In this document: piece after piece, positions 16,659 through 24,956 of the stretch
How positions within the stretch are numbered: position 1 is the stretch's first letter
Layout: each line of letters starts with the position of its first letter
NCBI RefSeq assembly: GCF_012952295.1
Contig: NZ_JABBCH010000012.1
Coordinates: 80,503 to 144,502, forward strand
From: Crystallibacter degradans
GTDB lineage: Bacteria > Actinomycetota > Actinomycetes > Actinomycetales > Micrococcaceae
DNA: 64,000 bases
Reading direction: 5' to 3'
Program-made: the position numbers and the translations under genes
Notes under the pieces: generated by a model
The model's input: the letters and a program-made list of their open reading frames with translations, nothing else
Databases searched by the model: none
Told to the model about the DNA's origin: nothing

Positions 16659-18161
16659 ATGGGCGATAGCCAGATAACCGTCAACGGCCAACTGCGCGAT
16701 TGCGGCGGGGCCGGTCCGCACACCCGGTTGCTCGACTGGCTGAGAACGGAGGGCTTGACCGGGGCGAAGGAGGGCTGCGCCGAGGGTGAGTGCGGTGCCT
16801 GCGCCGTCCTCGTGGCCCGCCCGGACGGGGTCGGCCGAAGCCGCTGGACCTCGATCAACGCCTGCCTGCCTCCTGCCTTGGCGTTCGACGGACAGGAACT
16901 CATCACTGCGGAGGGGCTCGGTACCGCGGCGGGTCCCTGCGCCGAGGAGGCACTGCATCCCGTTCAACGGGAGATGGCGGACCGCGGCGGAGCCCAGTGC
17001 GGCTACTGCACGCCGGGGTTCATCTGCTCCATGGCCGCCGAGTACTACCGCCCGGAGCGGAACGCGTCCGGTTCCGGGGCGGCGCAGACCGCGACGGCGG
17101 TGGCCGGCGAGGAGCATGCGACCGACCATGAAAGCGGGCCCAACGGCTTTGACCTGCATGCCCTGAGTGGCAATCTGTGCCGTTGCACCGGCTACCGGCC
17201 CATCCGGGACGCGGCGTACGCGCTCGGCTCCCCCGATGGATCCGACCCGCTGCTTGTCCGGCAGGGCGGCCCCGCCCCTGCCGCTCGACCTACCGAAAAG
17301 ATTGTCGACGGCGCCCGCTTCGTCCGGCCTGCGGCCATGGAGGAGCTCTTCGACCTGCTCGAACACAATCCGGAGGCCAAGCTGGTCGCCGGCGCCACCG
17401 ACCTCGGGGTGGAGGTGAACCTGCGGCATACGCGGCCGCCGCTGACCATTGCCATCGACAGACTGGAGCCGCTGCGGACGTTGGAGGTCGGCAGCGGCCG
17501 GATCAGCATCGGGGCGGCCCTAAGCCTCACCGAGATCGATCGCGGGTTGGCCGGGCGCGTGCCTTTGTTGGACCAACTCTTCCCGCAGTTCGCCTCCCCG
17601 CTGATCCGCAATACGGCAAGCCTGGGCGGCAACCTGGCGACGGGGTCGCCCATCGGTGATTCCGCGCCGGCGCTGCTGGCGCTGGACGCGTCGGTCGTGC
17701 TGGCCTCCGCCAGCGGTGAGCGGGAAGTCGCGCTTGCCGAATACTTCACCGGGTACCGCCAGAGCGTCAGGAAACCCGGCGAGCTCCTGCGCGCGGTGCG
17801 GATCCCGCTGCCGCTTGCGGAGAGCACCGCCTTTTACAAAATCGCCAAGCGCCGTTTTGACGATATTTCAAGCGTGGCCATCGCTTTCGCCATGCAGCTC
17901 GACGGCGGCACCGTATCCTCCATCCGGATAGGCGTCGGCGGCGTTGCGGCCACGCCGATCCGTGCAACCATCACGGAGCAGTCGCTGGCGGGCCAGCCGT
18001 GGACAGCTGAAACGGCCGAGGCTGCCGTCGCCGTCATGTCCGCCGAAGGCACGCCGATCGACGATTTGAGGGCGAGCGCCCGTTATCGCTCGGCGATGCT
18101 CGGCCAGGCGATGCTCAAGTTTTTTGCGGAAACAGCGTCCGCTGTGGAGGTAGCCCGATGA
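16659..18161 (+). CDS. xdhA: Xanthine dehydrogenase, iron-sulfur/FAD subunit
   Basis: 500-residue subunit that passes electrons from the molybdenum site to NAD+ during hypoxanthine/xanthine oxidation to urate. The plant-ferredoxin-like 2Fe-2S cluster uses C40, C45, C48 and C69 (EGCAEGECGAC). The second 2Fe-2S cluster uses C114, C117, C174 and C176 (CGYC and CRC). The FAD domain begins around residue 215 (VAGATDLGVE) and includes RNTASLGGNLATGSPIGD. An Ala/Thr/Glu-rich insert of about 35 residues (132-166) separates the two halves of the second cluster, longer than usual. ATG overlaps with xdhB (ATGA) show an operon. Confidence 0.92.
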   Translation: MGDSQITVNGQLRDCGGAGPHTRLLDWLRTEGLTGAKEGCAEGECGACAVLVARPDGVGRSRWTSINACLPPALAFDGQELITAEGLGTAAGPCAEEALHPVQREMADRGGAQCGYCTPGFICSMAAEYYRPERNASGSGAAQTATAVAGEEHATDHESGPNGFDLHALSGNLCRCTGYRPIRDAAYALGSPDGSDPLLVRQGGPAPAARPTEKIVDGARFVRPAAMEELFDLLEHNPEAKLVAGATDLGVEVNLRHTRPPLTIAIDRLEPLRTLEVGSGRISIGAALSLTEIDRGLAGRVPLLDQLFPQFASPLIRNTASLGGNLATGSPIGDSAPALLALDASVVLASASGEREVALAEYFTGYRQSVRKPGELLRAVRIPLPLAESTAFYKIAKRRFDDISSVAIAFAMQLDGGTVSSIRIGVGGVAATPIRATITEQSLAGQPWTAETAEAAVAVMSAEGTPIDDLRASARYRSAMLGQAMLKFFAETASAVEVAR

Positions 18162-20563
18162 AATCCCTTGCCGACCGCCCGGTCAATCCCGTCGTCGGCA
18201 TGACGGTGCCGCACGAATCCGCCGCACTGCACGTCACGGGAACGGCCCTATACACCGATGACCTCATTGTGGGCCGCCAGAATGTGCTCCATGCTTGGCC
18301 AGTCCAGGCACCGCATGCCCACGCCGTCGTGACCTCCTTGCGGACCGAACCGGCGCTGCAGGTCCCGGGAGTGGTCCGGGTGCTGACCGGGGCAGACGTT
18401 CCCGGCGTCAACGATGCCGGCACCAAGCACGACGAACCGCTTTTTCCCACCGAGGTCATGTACTACGGCCATGCCGTTTGCTGGGTGCTGGGCGAAACGC
18501 CCGAGGCCGCGCGGCTGGGCGCCGAGGCAGTCGACGTCAGCTACGACCCGCTCCCCTCGCTGCTGACGCTCACGGAAGCCATCGAGGCAGAGAGCTTCCA
18601 GGGCCTCCAACCGACCCTCAGCAGGGGCGACGTCGATGCCGCCCTGGAAGGAGCTGCCCACCGGTTCACCGGCGAGATCGAGTACGGCGGCCAGGAGCAC
18701 TTCTACCTGGAGACCCACGCATCGTTCGCGTATCTCGATGAAGGCGGGCAGATCTTCGTCCACAGCAGCACTCAGCATCCCTCGGAGACGCAGGAAATCG
18801 TGGCGCACGTGCTGGGCCGGCACAACCACGACGTCACCGTCCAATGCCTCCGCATGGGCGGCGGCTTCGGCGGCAAGGAAATGCAGCCCCACGGCTTCGC
18901 CGCCGTCGCGGCGCTGGGCGCAGTGCTCACCGGGCGGCCCGTGCGCCTGCGCCTTAACCGCACCCAGGACATCACGATGACGGGCAAGCGCCATCCATTC
19001 CATGCCAGGTGGGAGGCCGGCTTCGACCAGGATGGCCGCATCCAGGCGCTGAAGGCTACGCTGACGAGCGACGGCGGGTGGAGCCTTGATCTCTCGGAGC
19101 CGGTGCTGACCCGCGCGCTGTGCCACGTGGACAACTCCTACTGGATTCCCAACGTGCACGTCGATGGCCGGATCGCGAAGACCAACAAGACTTCCCAGAC
19201 GGCGTTCCGCGGCTTCGGTGGCCCGCAAGGCATGTTCCTCATCGAGGAGGTCCTGGGCAGGGCCGCCCCGGTACTGGGCCTCGACCCCGGCGAGCTGCGG
19301 CAGCGCAACCTCTACATAGCCGGGCAGAGCACCCCGTACGGCCAGCCGGTCCGCCATGCAGAGCGGCTGCATACCATCTGGCAAACCCTGCTGGAACGTG
19401 CCGACGTCGGGCGTCGGCGCGAAGAAATCGACGCGTTCAATGCCGGCCACCCGCACAACCGGCGCGCCCTCGCCATCACTCCGGTGAAGTTCGGCATCTC
19501 GTTCAACCTCACCGCTTTTAATCAGGCCGGCGCACTCGTGCACGTATATAAGGACGGCTCCGTCCTGATCAATCACGGCGGCACCGAAATGGGCCAGGGC
19601 CTGCACACCAAAATGCGCCAGGTTGCCGCCACCGCCCTGGGGGTTCCGCTGGATTTCATCCGCCTAGCCCCCACCCGCACGGACAAGGTGCCGAACACGT
19701 CGGCGACGGCCGCCAGTTCCGGAGCCGATCTCAACGGCGGGGCCATCAAGGACGCCTGCGAGCAAATCAGCGCGCGGCTGGCCGAGGTGGCGGCCCGTAA
19801 GATGAATATCCATCCCGATGACGTCCGCTTCGCCGACGGCAAGGTGACTGGGATCGGCTTCCATGACAGGCACATTGCCTTCGCCGACCTGGCCAACGAC
19901 GCCTACTTCCAGCGGATTCCGATCTGGGCCGCCGGCTATTACCGCACGCCGGGACTGCACTGGGACAGCGCCCGGATGCAAGGCGAGCCGTTCAAGTACT
20001 TCGCTTACGGGGCGGCCGTTTCCGAGGTGGAGGTGGACGGGTTCACCGGCGCGTACCGACAGCTGCGGACGGACATTGTCCACGACGTCGGCGACAGCCT
20101 CTCGCCGCTCATCGACCTTGGCCAGATCGAGGGCGGCTTCGTCCAGGGTGCCGGATGGCTGACGCTTGAGGAACTGCGCTGGGACGAGTCCGACGGCGAG
20201 CACCGGGGGCGCCTGGCGACCCAGTCTGCCAGCACCTATAAGCTGCCCAGCTTCTCGGAGATGCCCGAGGAGTTTAACGTCCATCTCTTCGAGCAAGCCA
20301 CCGAAAGCGGCGTAGTCTACGGTTCGAAAGCGGTGGGCGAACCGCCCCTCATGCTCGCCTTCAGCGTCAGGGAGGCCCTGCGCCAGGCGGTAGCTGCGTT
20401 CGGATCCGGCAACAAGCCCGTCGAGTTGGCCAGCCCGGCAACCCCAGAGGCGGTTTTCTGGGCGATCCAGGGAGCGCGAGAGACAACCTCAAAGGCTTAC
20501 GACGGCGGGGCTCAGGCCGAGGACACGTCCTCGCCTTCATCTGTTACTACCGCAGCAGGCTGA
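18158..20563 (+). CDS. xdhB: Xanthine dehydrogenase, molybdenum-binding subunit
   Basis: 801-residue catalytic subunit. It has the N-terminal a/b hammerhead (VTGTALYTDDL), the Moco-binding loops GGGFGGKEMQ and FRGFGGPQGMFLIEE, the substrate-side stretch HGGTEMGQGLHTKM, and the active-site Glu in VGEPPLMLAFSVREALR. These fit the XdhB branch with separate small subunit. It forms the heteromer with XdhA and is coupled to it by a 4-nt overlap. The C terminus has an extra Ser/Thr-rich tail of about 20 residues. The purine transporter and urate-pathway genes are not in the window. Confidence 0.93.
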   Translation: MKSLADRPVNPVVGMTVPHESAALHVTGTALYTDDLIVGRQNVLHAWPVQAPHAHAVVTSLRTEPALQVPGVVRVLTGADVPGVNDAGTKHDEPLFPTEVMYYGHAVCWVLGETPEAARLGAEAVDVSYDPLPSLLTLTEAIEAESFQGLQPTLSRGDVDAALEGAAHRFTGEIEYGGQEHFYLETHASFAYLDEGGQIFVHSSTQHPSETQEIVAHVLGRHNHDVTVQCLRMGGGFGGKEMQPHGFAAVAALGAVLTGRPVRLRLNRTQDITMTGKRHPFHARWEAGFDQDGRIQALKATLTSDGGWSLDLSEPVLTRALCHVDNSYWIPNVHVDGRIAKTNKTSQTAFRGFGGPQGMFLIEEVLGRAAPVLGLDPGELRQRNLYIAGQSTPYGQPVRHAERLHTIWQTLLERADVGRRREEIDAFNAGHPHNRRALAITPVKFGISFNLTAFNQAGALVHVYKDGSVLINHGGTEMGQGLHTKMRQVAATALGVPLDFIRLAPTRTDKVPNTSATAASSGADLNGGAIKDACEQISARLAEVAARKMNIHPDDVRFADGKVTGIGFHDRHIAFADLANDAYFQRIPIWAAGYYRTPGLHWDSARMQGEPFKYFAYGAAVSEVEVDGFTGAYRQLRTDIVHDVGDSLSPLIDLGQIEGGFVQGAGWLTLEELRWDESDGEHRGRLATQSASTYKLPSFSEMPEEFNVHLFEQATESGVVYGSKAVGEPPLMLAFSVREALRQAVAAFGSGNKPVELASPATPEAVFWAIQGARETTSKAYDGGAQAEDTSSPSSVTTAAG

Positions 20564-20564
20564 G

Positions 20565-21371
20565 ATGGACTGGCTGCAGGCGCTGCAGGATCTGCGCTCG
20601 GCTGGCCTGCCCAGCATCCTGGCTACGGTCACCGAGGCGCGGGGCCATGCCCCGCGGGAGGCAGGAGCAAAGATGGTGGTCGGCGCCGAGGCCACCTGGG
20701 GCAGCATCGGCGGCGGCAACCTTGAGGCAACGGTCATCGACCGGGCGCGGGCGATGCTCCGGGCGGGCACCGCAACCCCCGAGAGCCTGCCGTTCCCGCT
20801 CAATGAACATGCCGTCACCGAGCACGGGCAGCAGTGCTGTGGAGGAGTGGTGAAGGTTCTCCTCGAGCCGTTTCCTGCCCGTGCCACCGTTGCCATTTTC
20901 GGCATGGGACACGTCGGCCACGAACTGGCCCGGATCCTTTCCCGGCTGCCGATCCAACTGCACCTTGTGGACAGCAGGGCCGGCCAGCTTGATCCCGCCC
21001 GCCTCGCCGACATCCTGGCGGGGCCGGCCGAAGTCCACGCCCAGCACAGCCCTGTTCCGGATTCCACCTTGGGCACACTGCCGCCAGGTTCGCACGTGTT
21101 CATCATGACCCACGACCATGCCGAAGACTTCCTGCTGTGCGACGCTGCGCTGCGCCGCGGCGACCTCGGCTCGGTAGGCCTCATCGGCTCCTCGGCCAAG
21201 TGGTCCAGGTTCCGCCAGAAACTGCAGGCCGAGGGACATAGCTCCGCCGCCATCGACACCATCAGTTGCCCGATCGGGCTTCCTGGCCTCCCCGGCAAAG
21301 ACCCGGCCGCCATCGCCGTCAGCGCAGCGGCCAGCCTGCTCCCGGCCCTGTCGAAGCACCTGGCCGTCTGA
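20565..21371 (+). CDS. xdhC: XdhC-family molybdenum cofactor insertion protein
   Basis: 268-residue accessory protein that binds and sulfurates Moco and inserts it into XdhB. The XdhC/CoxI N-terminal domain carries TEARGHAPREAGAKMVV and the QQCCGGVVKVLLE cysteine motif. The C-terminal Rossmann domain has VAIFGMGHVGHELARIL, and SVGLIGSSAKWSRFRQKL plus PIGLPGLPGKDPAAIAVSAAA near the end. It starts 1 nt after the xdhB stop and is the last gene of the xdhABC operon. Without it the enzyme of relatives is inactive. Confidence 0.92.
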   Translation: MDWLQALQDLRSAGLPSILATVTEARGHAPREAGAKMVVGAEATWGSIGGGNLEATVIDRARAMLRAGTATPESLPFPLNEHAVTEHGQQCCGGVVKVLLEPFPARATVAIFGMGHVGHELARILSRLPIQLHLVDSRAGQLDPARLADILAGPAEVHAQHSPVPDSTLGTLPPGSHVFIMTHDHAEDFLLCDAALRRGDLGSVGLIGSSAKWSRFRQKLQAEGHSSAAIDTISCPIGLPGLPGKDPAAIAVSAAASLLPALSKHLAV

Positions 21372-21540
21372 CAGCTCGCGGTTCTGGACGTTATCCCCCG
21401 CTGAGGCCGGTCGAGATGTCAGGGCCGGAGAACTATGGACCAGGGTGTCCGGCTCATTTAAGGTGAACACTGTCCGCTTTGCGACGCAATCAGCTCCACA
21501 AGTTCCTCAACTCATTCAATCCACTTGATAAGGATCTGCC

Positions 21541-21987
21541 ATGGACCGCATGATTTTCGCCAACCTCCCCGTCTCCGACCTTCAGAAGGCCACGGACTTC
21601 TACCTCGGCCTGGGCTTCACCCTGAACCCGGACTTCAGCTCGGACGAGGGCTCCTGCATCGTCATCTCCGACACCATCTTTGTCATGCTCCTGAAGCAGG
21701 ACTTCTTCGCAGGCTTCCTGGCCGAGGGCGGCACCCCGCATCTGGGCTCCAACGCCAAGGAAGTCCTGAACTGCCTCACCGCTTCCTCCACTGAAGAAGT
21801 CGACGACCTGGTGGCCAGGGCGCAGGCCAGCGGCGGCAGCGTCTACCTGCCGGCAAAGGAAAGCATGCCCGGCATGTACGGCGCCTCCATCGCCGACCCC
21901 GACGGCCATGTGTGGGAGCTGCTCTGGATGTCCCAAGATGCCATGGCCGAGCACGAGCATCAAGACGCCGGGGCCGCGCAAGCCTGA
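21541..21987 (+). CDS. VOC-superfamily protein (glyoxalase/bleomycin-resistance fold)
   Basis: 148-residue protein of two paired beta-alpha-beta-beta-beta modules. It opens with MIFANLPVSDLQKATDFYLGLG, contains the midway EEVDDLVARAQASGGSVYLP helix-strand and ends DPDGHVWELLWMS, the C-terminal metal-ligand Glu strand. These are hallmarks of VOC proteins that may be lactoylglutathione-lyase-like or dioxygenase-like. No specific substrate can be assigned. AAGGATC is 5 nt upstream of the ATG. Convergent with the arsenate reductase-like gene. Confidence 0.8.
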   Translation: MDRMIFANLPVSDLQKATDFYLGLGFTLNPDFSSDEGSCIVISDTIFVMLLKQDFFAGFLAEGGTPHLGSNAKEVLNCLTASSTEEVDDLVARAQASGGSVYLPAKESMPGMYGASIADPDGHVWELLWMSQDAMAEHEHQDAGAAQA

Positions 21988-22009
21988 TCCGGAACAGTAG
22001 CGGTCTTCG

Positions 22010-22432
22010 CTACTCGCCGACGAGCTCTTCGTAGAGCCGGTGCACGCGGGCGTCGATCTCGTCGCGGACCAGGCGCATCCGTTCCATGCCGTGGATGTCG
22101 CGCAGGCTCGGTTCGCCGATTTCCCACCGCTCGTAGCGAGTGCCCGGCACCTCCTCCAGCTGCGCGTTGGTGCCCAGAATAACGACGACGTCGGCCGCCC
22201 GCTGCGCTTCTTCGGTCACCGCAGTGGGCGTGCCTGCGCTGATGTCGATGCCCTTTTCGAGCAGCGCCTCGGCCGATTCGTGGTTGACCGCGGTCCCGGG
22301 TTTGGTGCCGCACGAGTGCACCTCCACCGTGCCATTGGCCAGTTTTTCCATCAGGCCGGCGGCCATCGGGGACTTGCCGCTGTTGGAGGAGCAGACAAAG
22401 AGGACGCTGGGCTTATCTGACGAAGAGGTCAC
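22010..22432 (-). CDS. Arsenate-mycothiol transferase-like protein with CX5K loop
   Basis: 140-residue low-molecular-weight phosphatase fold. The P-loop is VLFVCSSNSGKSPMAAGLM, with nucleophile C14 but Lys20 where phosphatases and most arsenate reductases have Arg. A similar Gly-Lys-Ser loop is, to my knowledge, found in corynebacterial arsenate-mycothiol transferases, so the change need not mean loss of activity. The second half has VVILGTNAQLEEVPG and the conserved MERMRLVRDEIDARV helix. It is divergent from a second ArsC with a normal CX5R loop. Likely role: transfer of arsenate to mycothiol, or a regulatory relative. Confidence 0.75.
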   Translation of the reverse strand: MTSSSDKPSVLFVCSSNSGKSPMAAGLMEKLANGTVEVHSCGTKPGTAVNHESAEALLEKGIDISAGTPTAVTEEAQRAADVVVILGTNAQLEEVPGTRYERWEIGEPSLRDIHGMERMRLVRDEIDARVHRLYEELVGE

Positions 22433-22636
22433 GGGGTCGCTTTCTGCAGGATTCCAAAGGGGGACGTGAAGTCCATTATGCGCAGATCGGCTGCCGGGAG
22501 GGTCTTCGCGCCGGCCGGGAAGGCGCAGGCTCTTGATAGTAGCCGCGGTTCTTGTTGCACTGGTCTATACAGCCCGCCGCGCCGGAACGTTTCTTCACAC
22601 TCGGGAAGCACCGCCGGCAGAAGCAAAGGACCCGCC

Positions 22637-23071
22637 ATGACCGAGACCAACAGCCACAAGCCCACCGTCCTCTTCGTCTGCGTCCACAACGCGGGCCGCT
22701 CGCAAATGGCCGCCGCCTACCTGGAGCACCTGTCCAGGGGCGCCATCGATGTCCGGTCCGCCGGATCCCGGCCGGCAAAAGAGGTCAATCCGGCGGTGGT
22801 GGAAGCCATGGCGGAGGACGGAATCGACATTTCCGGCCGCACCACCAGGCAGCTCACCACGGAGCAGCTCCACGACGCCAACATGGTCATCACCTTGGGC
22901 GGCGGCGACGATGTCCCGGTCATCCCCGGCCGGAAGTACGAGGACTGGGAGCTGACGGATCCCGCCGGCAAGGACGTTGGCGCCGCCCGCGTCCTGCGCG
23001 ACGATATCAAGGCCCGGGTTCAGAACCTGGTCTCCGGCCTGCTCCCCGCTCTGCACCCGGACGCCAGCTAG
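22637..23071 (+). CDS. arsC: Arsenate reductase / arsenate-mycothiol transferase (LMW-PTP type)
   Basis: 144-residue protein with the canonical P-loop [19 protein letters not shown] (C15, R21) and the [22 protein letters not shown] segment carrying the Asp-Pro acid loop. This is the actinobacterial ArsC type that reduces arsenate using mycothiol/mycoredoxin or thioredoxin. There is no CxxC redox helix like that of the Staphylococcus enzyme. Start ATG 22637 is preferred (AAAGGA 6 nt upstream); the frame is open upstream but the protein family starts here. It is 31 nt ahead of trxB, suggesting a reduction module. No arsR or efflux pump is in the window. Confidence 0.85.
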   Translation: MTETNSHKPTVLFVCVHNAGRSQMAAAYLEHLSRGAIDVRSAGSRPAKEVNPAVVEAMAEDGIDISGRTTRQLTTEQLHDANMVITLGGGDDVPVIPGRKYEDWELTDPAGKDVGAARVLRDDIKARVQNLVSGLLPALHPDAS

Positions 23072-23102
23072 CCGCGGCGACGGCACCAGAAGGAGAAACA
23101 TC

Positions 23103-24077
23103 ATGAGCGAGAAGATCATCATTATCGGCTCCGGCCCCGCGGGCTACACCGCGGCGATCTACGCCGCGCGGGCCGGGCTGGAACCCCGTGTGATCGCCGG
23201 CGCGGTGACCGCGGGCGGCGCGCTGATGAACACTACCGACGTGGAGAACTTCCCAGGTTTTCCCGAGGGCATCCAGGGCCCGGAGCTGATGGAGAACCTG
23301 CAGCAGCAGGCGGCAAGGTTCGGTGCCACCATTGAGTACGACGACGTCTCTTCAGTTTCGCTCGAAGGCCACCTTAAAGAAGTGGTCACCACCGGCGGGA
23401 ACGTCTACCAGGCACCGGCGGTCATCCTGGCCACCGGCTCCGCCTACAAGGAACTGGGCCTGCCGGAGGAAAAGAAGTTCTCCGGCCACGGCGTCTCCTG
23501 GTGCGCCACTTGCGACGGGTTCTTCTTCCGAAACCAGGACATCATCGTCGTCGGCGGCGGTGATTCAGCCATGGAGGAAGCGCTCTTCCTGACCCGGTTC
23601 GGAAAGTCTGTCACCGTCGTCGTACGCCGGGATGCACTGCGGGCGTCGAAAATCATGGCGCAGCGGGCGCGGGACAACGAGAAGATCCGCTTCGAATGGA
23701 ACAGCACCGTTTCCGCCATCCATGGGGACGGCAAGGTCTCCGGCGTGACGCTGACGGACACCGTCACCGGGGCGACCCGCGGGCTGGCCGCCACCGGAAT
23801 CTTCGTGGCCATCGGGCACCTGCCGCGGACCGAACTCGTCAAGGGCCAGCTCGCTCTGGACGACGAGGGCTACATCAAGGTGGACTCCCCCACCACCGTG
23901 ACCAGCCAGCGGGGCGTCTTCGCGTGCGGTGACGCGGTGGACCACCGGTACCGCCAGGCCATCACCGCCGCGGGCACCGGCTGCTCGGCCGCGCTCGACG
24001 CCGAACGCTACCTCGCCGCGCTGGAAGATTCTGACAGCATCGCCACCGCACTGGTGGAAGAAGAAACGCATGCCTAA
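23103..24077 (+). CDS. trxB: Thioredoxin reductase (NADPH)
   Basis: 324-residue FAD enzyme that reduces thioredoxin with NADPH. FAD-binding [21 protein letters not shown] lies at the N terminus, the redox-active CATC is at C134/C137 ([12 protein letters not shown]), the NADPH motif [17 protein letters not shown] follows, and the FAD signature [21 protein letters not shown] is near the end. RBS AAGGAG about 7 nt before ATG 23103. Probably a second copy dedicated to the arsenate reductase upstream, since a housekeeping trxB is normally next to trxA near the origin; that is inference. Confidence 0.9.
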   Translation: MSEKIIIIGSGPAGYTAAIYAARAGLEPRVIAGAVTAGGALMNTTDVENFPGFPEGIQGPELMENLQQQAARFGATIEYDDVSSVSLEGHLKEVVTTGGNVYQAPAVILATGSAYKELGLPEEKKFSGHGVSWCATCDGFFFRNQDIIVVGGGDSAMEEALFLTRFGKSVTVVVRRDALRASKIMAQRARDNEKIRFEWNSTVSAIHGDGKVSGVTLTDTVTGATRGLAATGIFVAIGHLPRTELVKGQLALDDEGYIKVDSPTTVTSQRGVFACGDAVDHRYRQAITAAGTGCSAALDAERYLAALEDSDSIATALVEEETHA

Positions 24078-24309
24078 AGATCCACCGCCCGTGGAGGGTG
24101 ACCAGTCCGCCCTCATTCAGTGGCTATCCGAGAACGGAGTGAAAGTTCCCGAGGGTGTTCCGGAGCCCGGCCAGGTCTTCATGTCGCCCGGCACCATCCA
24201 TTTCAATGTCTACGGACTGGACGACGACGGCTTGGTCACCATCGAGGCGGAGGCGCCGTTGCTTGTCCCGCCGCCGGACGAACTGAAGATTGCCGTGCGT
24301 GAACCGTAA
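24070..24309 (+). CDS. Small uncharacterised protein overlapping trxB
   Basis: 79-residue acidic, proline-rich protein ([19 protein letters not shown]). Its ATG overlaps the last codons of trxB by 8 nt, so it is translated from the same mRNA. No cysteines, no membrane segment. The beta-rich second half ([21 protein letters not shown]) looks folded. I do not recognise the family; position suggests a link to the arsC-trxB unit. Confidence 0.65.
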   Translation: MPKDPPPVEGDQSALIQWLSENGVKVPEGVPEPGQVFMSPGTIHFNVYGLDDDGLVTIEAEAPLLVPPPDELKIAVREP

Positions 24310-24328
24310 CAGCGGGGCCCGGGGCCAG

Positions 24329-24868
24329 TCAGGCCCGCTTCACCAAGGCGTCCACCTGCTCCAGCAGCGCTTCCAGCTCTGCTTCGGTAACTTTGGCGGG
24401 CTGGCCCGCCGCGGCGAAAAAGGTAGCGCTGTAATAGAGCCCGTCCCCCATTAGCTTGATGGCCTGCGCAACGGGCCTGCTGCCCAGGGCCTTTTCCAAC
24501 GCGTCCAGCCAGAGAGTCTCGATATGGGCAAAGGTCTGCGCCGCCGCGGGATGCCCCTGCTGCACTAGGCGCGCCACGGCGACGATGGCCCGGTCCAGCG
24601 GCGAATCCACGTACAAGGACGTGCGGACGTAGTAGCGGGCGGCGCCCTCGGGGGCCTTGCCGATCTTCTCCGCGTCCTCGGCCGTCAGCGCCGCGAGCCG
24701 CTGGCAGAGCCCTTCCACCATGGCTTCCTTGGAGGGGAAGTGGTAGAGCAGCCCTCCCTTGGACACCCCTGCCGCCGCCGCAACCACATCCATAGTGGCC
24801 GCCCGTTCACCCTCCTTGATGAGGATGTCTTCAAAGCTGTCAAGGATCCGGTCTTTTGCGCTGGCCAT
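24329..24868 (-). CDS. TetR-family repressor of the adjacent DHA2 exporter
   Basis: 179-residue regulator with a classic TetR HTH at residues 8-52: ILDSFEDILIKEGERAATMDVVAAAAGVSKGGLLYHF in outline, ending with the YHFPSKEAM signature. The C-terminal ligand domain is all-helical. Divergent from a DHA2-type exporter whose start is 89 nt away, the usual layout for a drug-responsive repressor-pump pair. A plausible operator, ACCG-N6-CGGT, lies at about 24903-24916. Confidence 0.85.
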   Translation of the reverse strand: MASAKDRILDSFEDILIKEGERAATMDVVAAAAGVSKGGLLYHFPSKEAMVEGLCQRLAALTAEDAEKIGKAPEGAARYYVRTSLYVDSPLDRAIVAVARLVQQGHPAAAQTFAHIETLWLDALEKALGSRPVAQAIKLMGDGLYYSATFFAAAGQPAKVTEAELEALLEQVDALVKRA

Positions 24869-24902
24869 CTATCCATCCTAGCTTTCAATAACTTTGCCAC
24901 TA

Positions 24903-24916
24903 AACCGTCCAGCCGG
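24903..24916. promoter_or_regulatory. Possible TetR operator before the DHA2 exporter
   Basis: ACCG-TCCAGC-CGGT, an imperfect palindrome with perfect 4-bp arms, lies between the divergent repressor and exporter genes and ahead of a GTAGATAC stretch. The arms are short, so this is only a candidate. Confidence 0.35.
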
Positions 24917-24956
24917 TACAGTAGATACGTCCCCGCAATTTTTCAGGAGGTGCACT

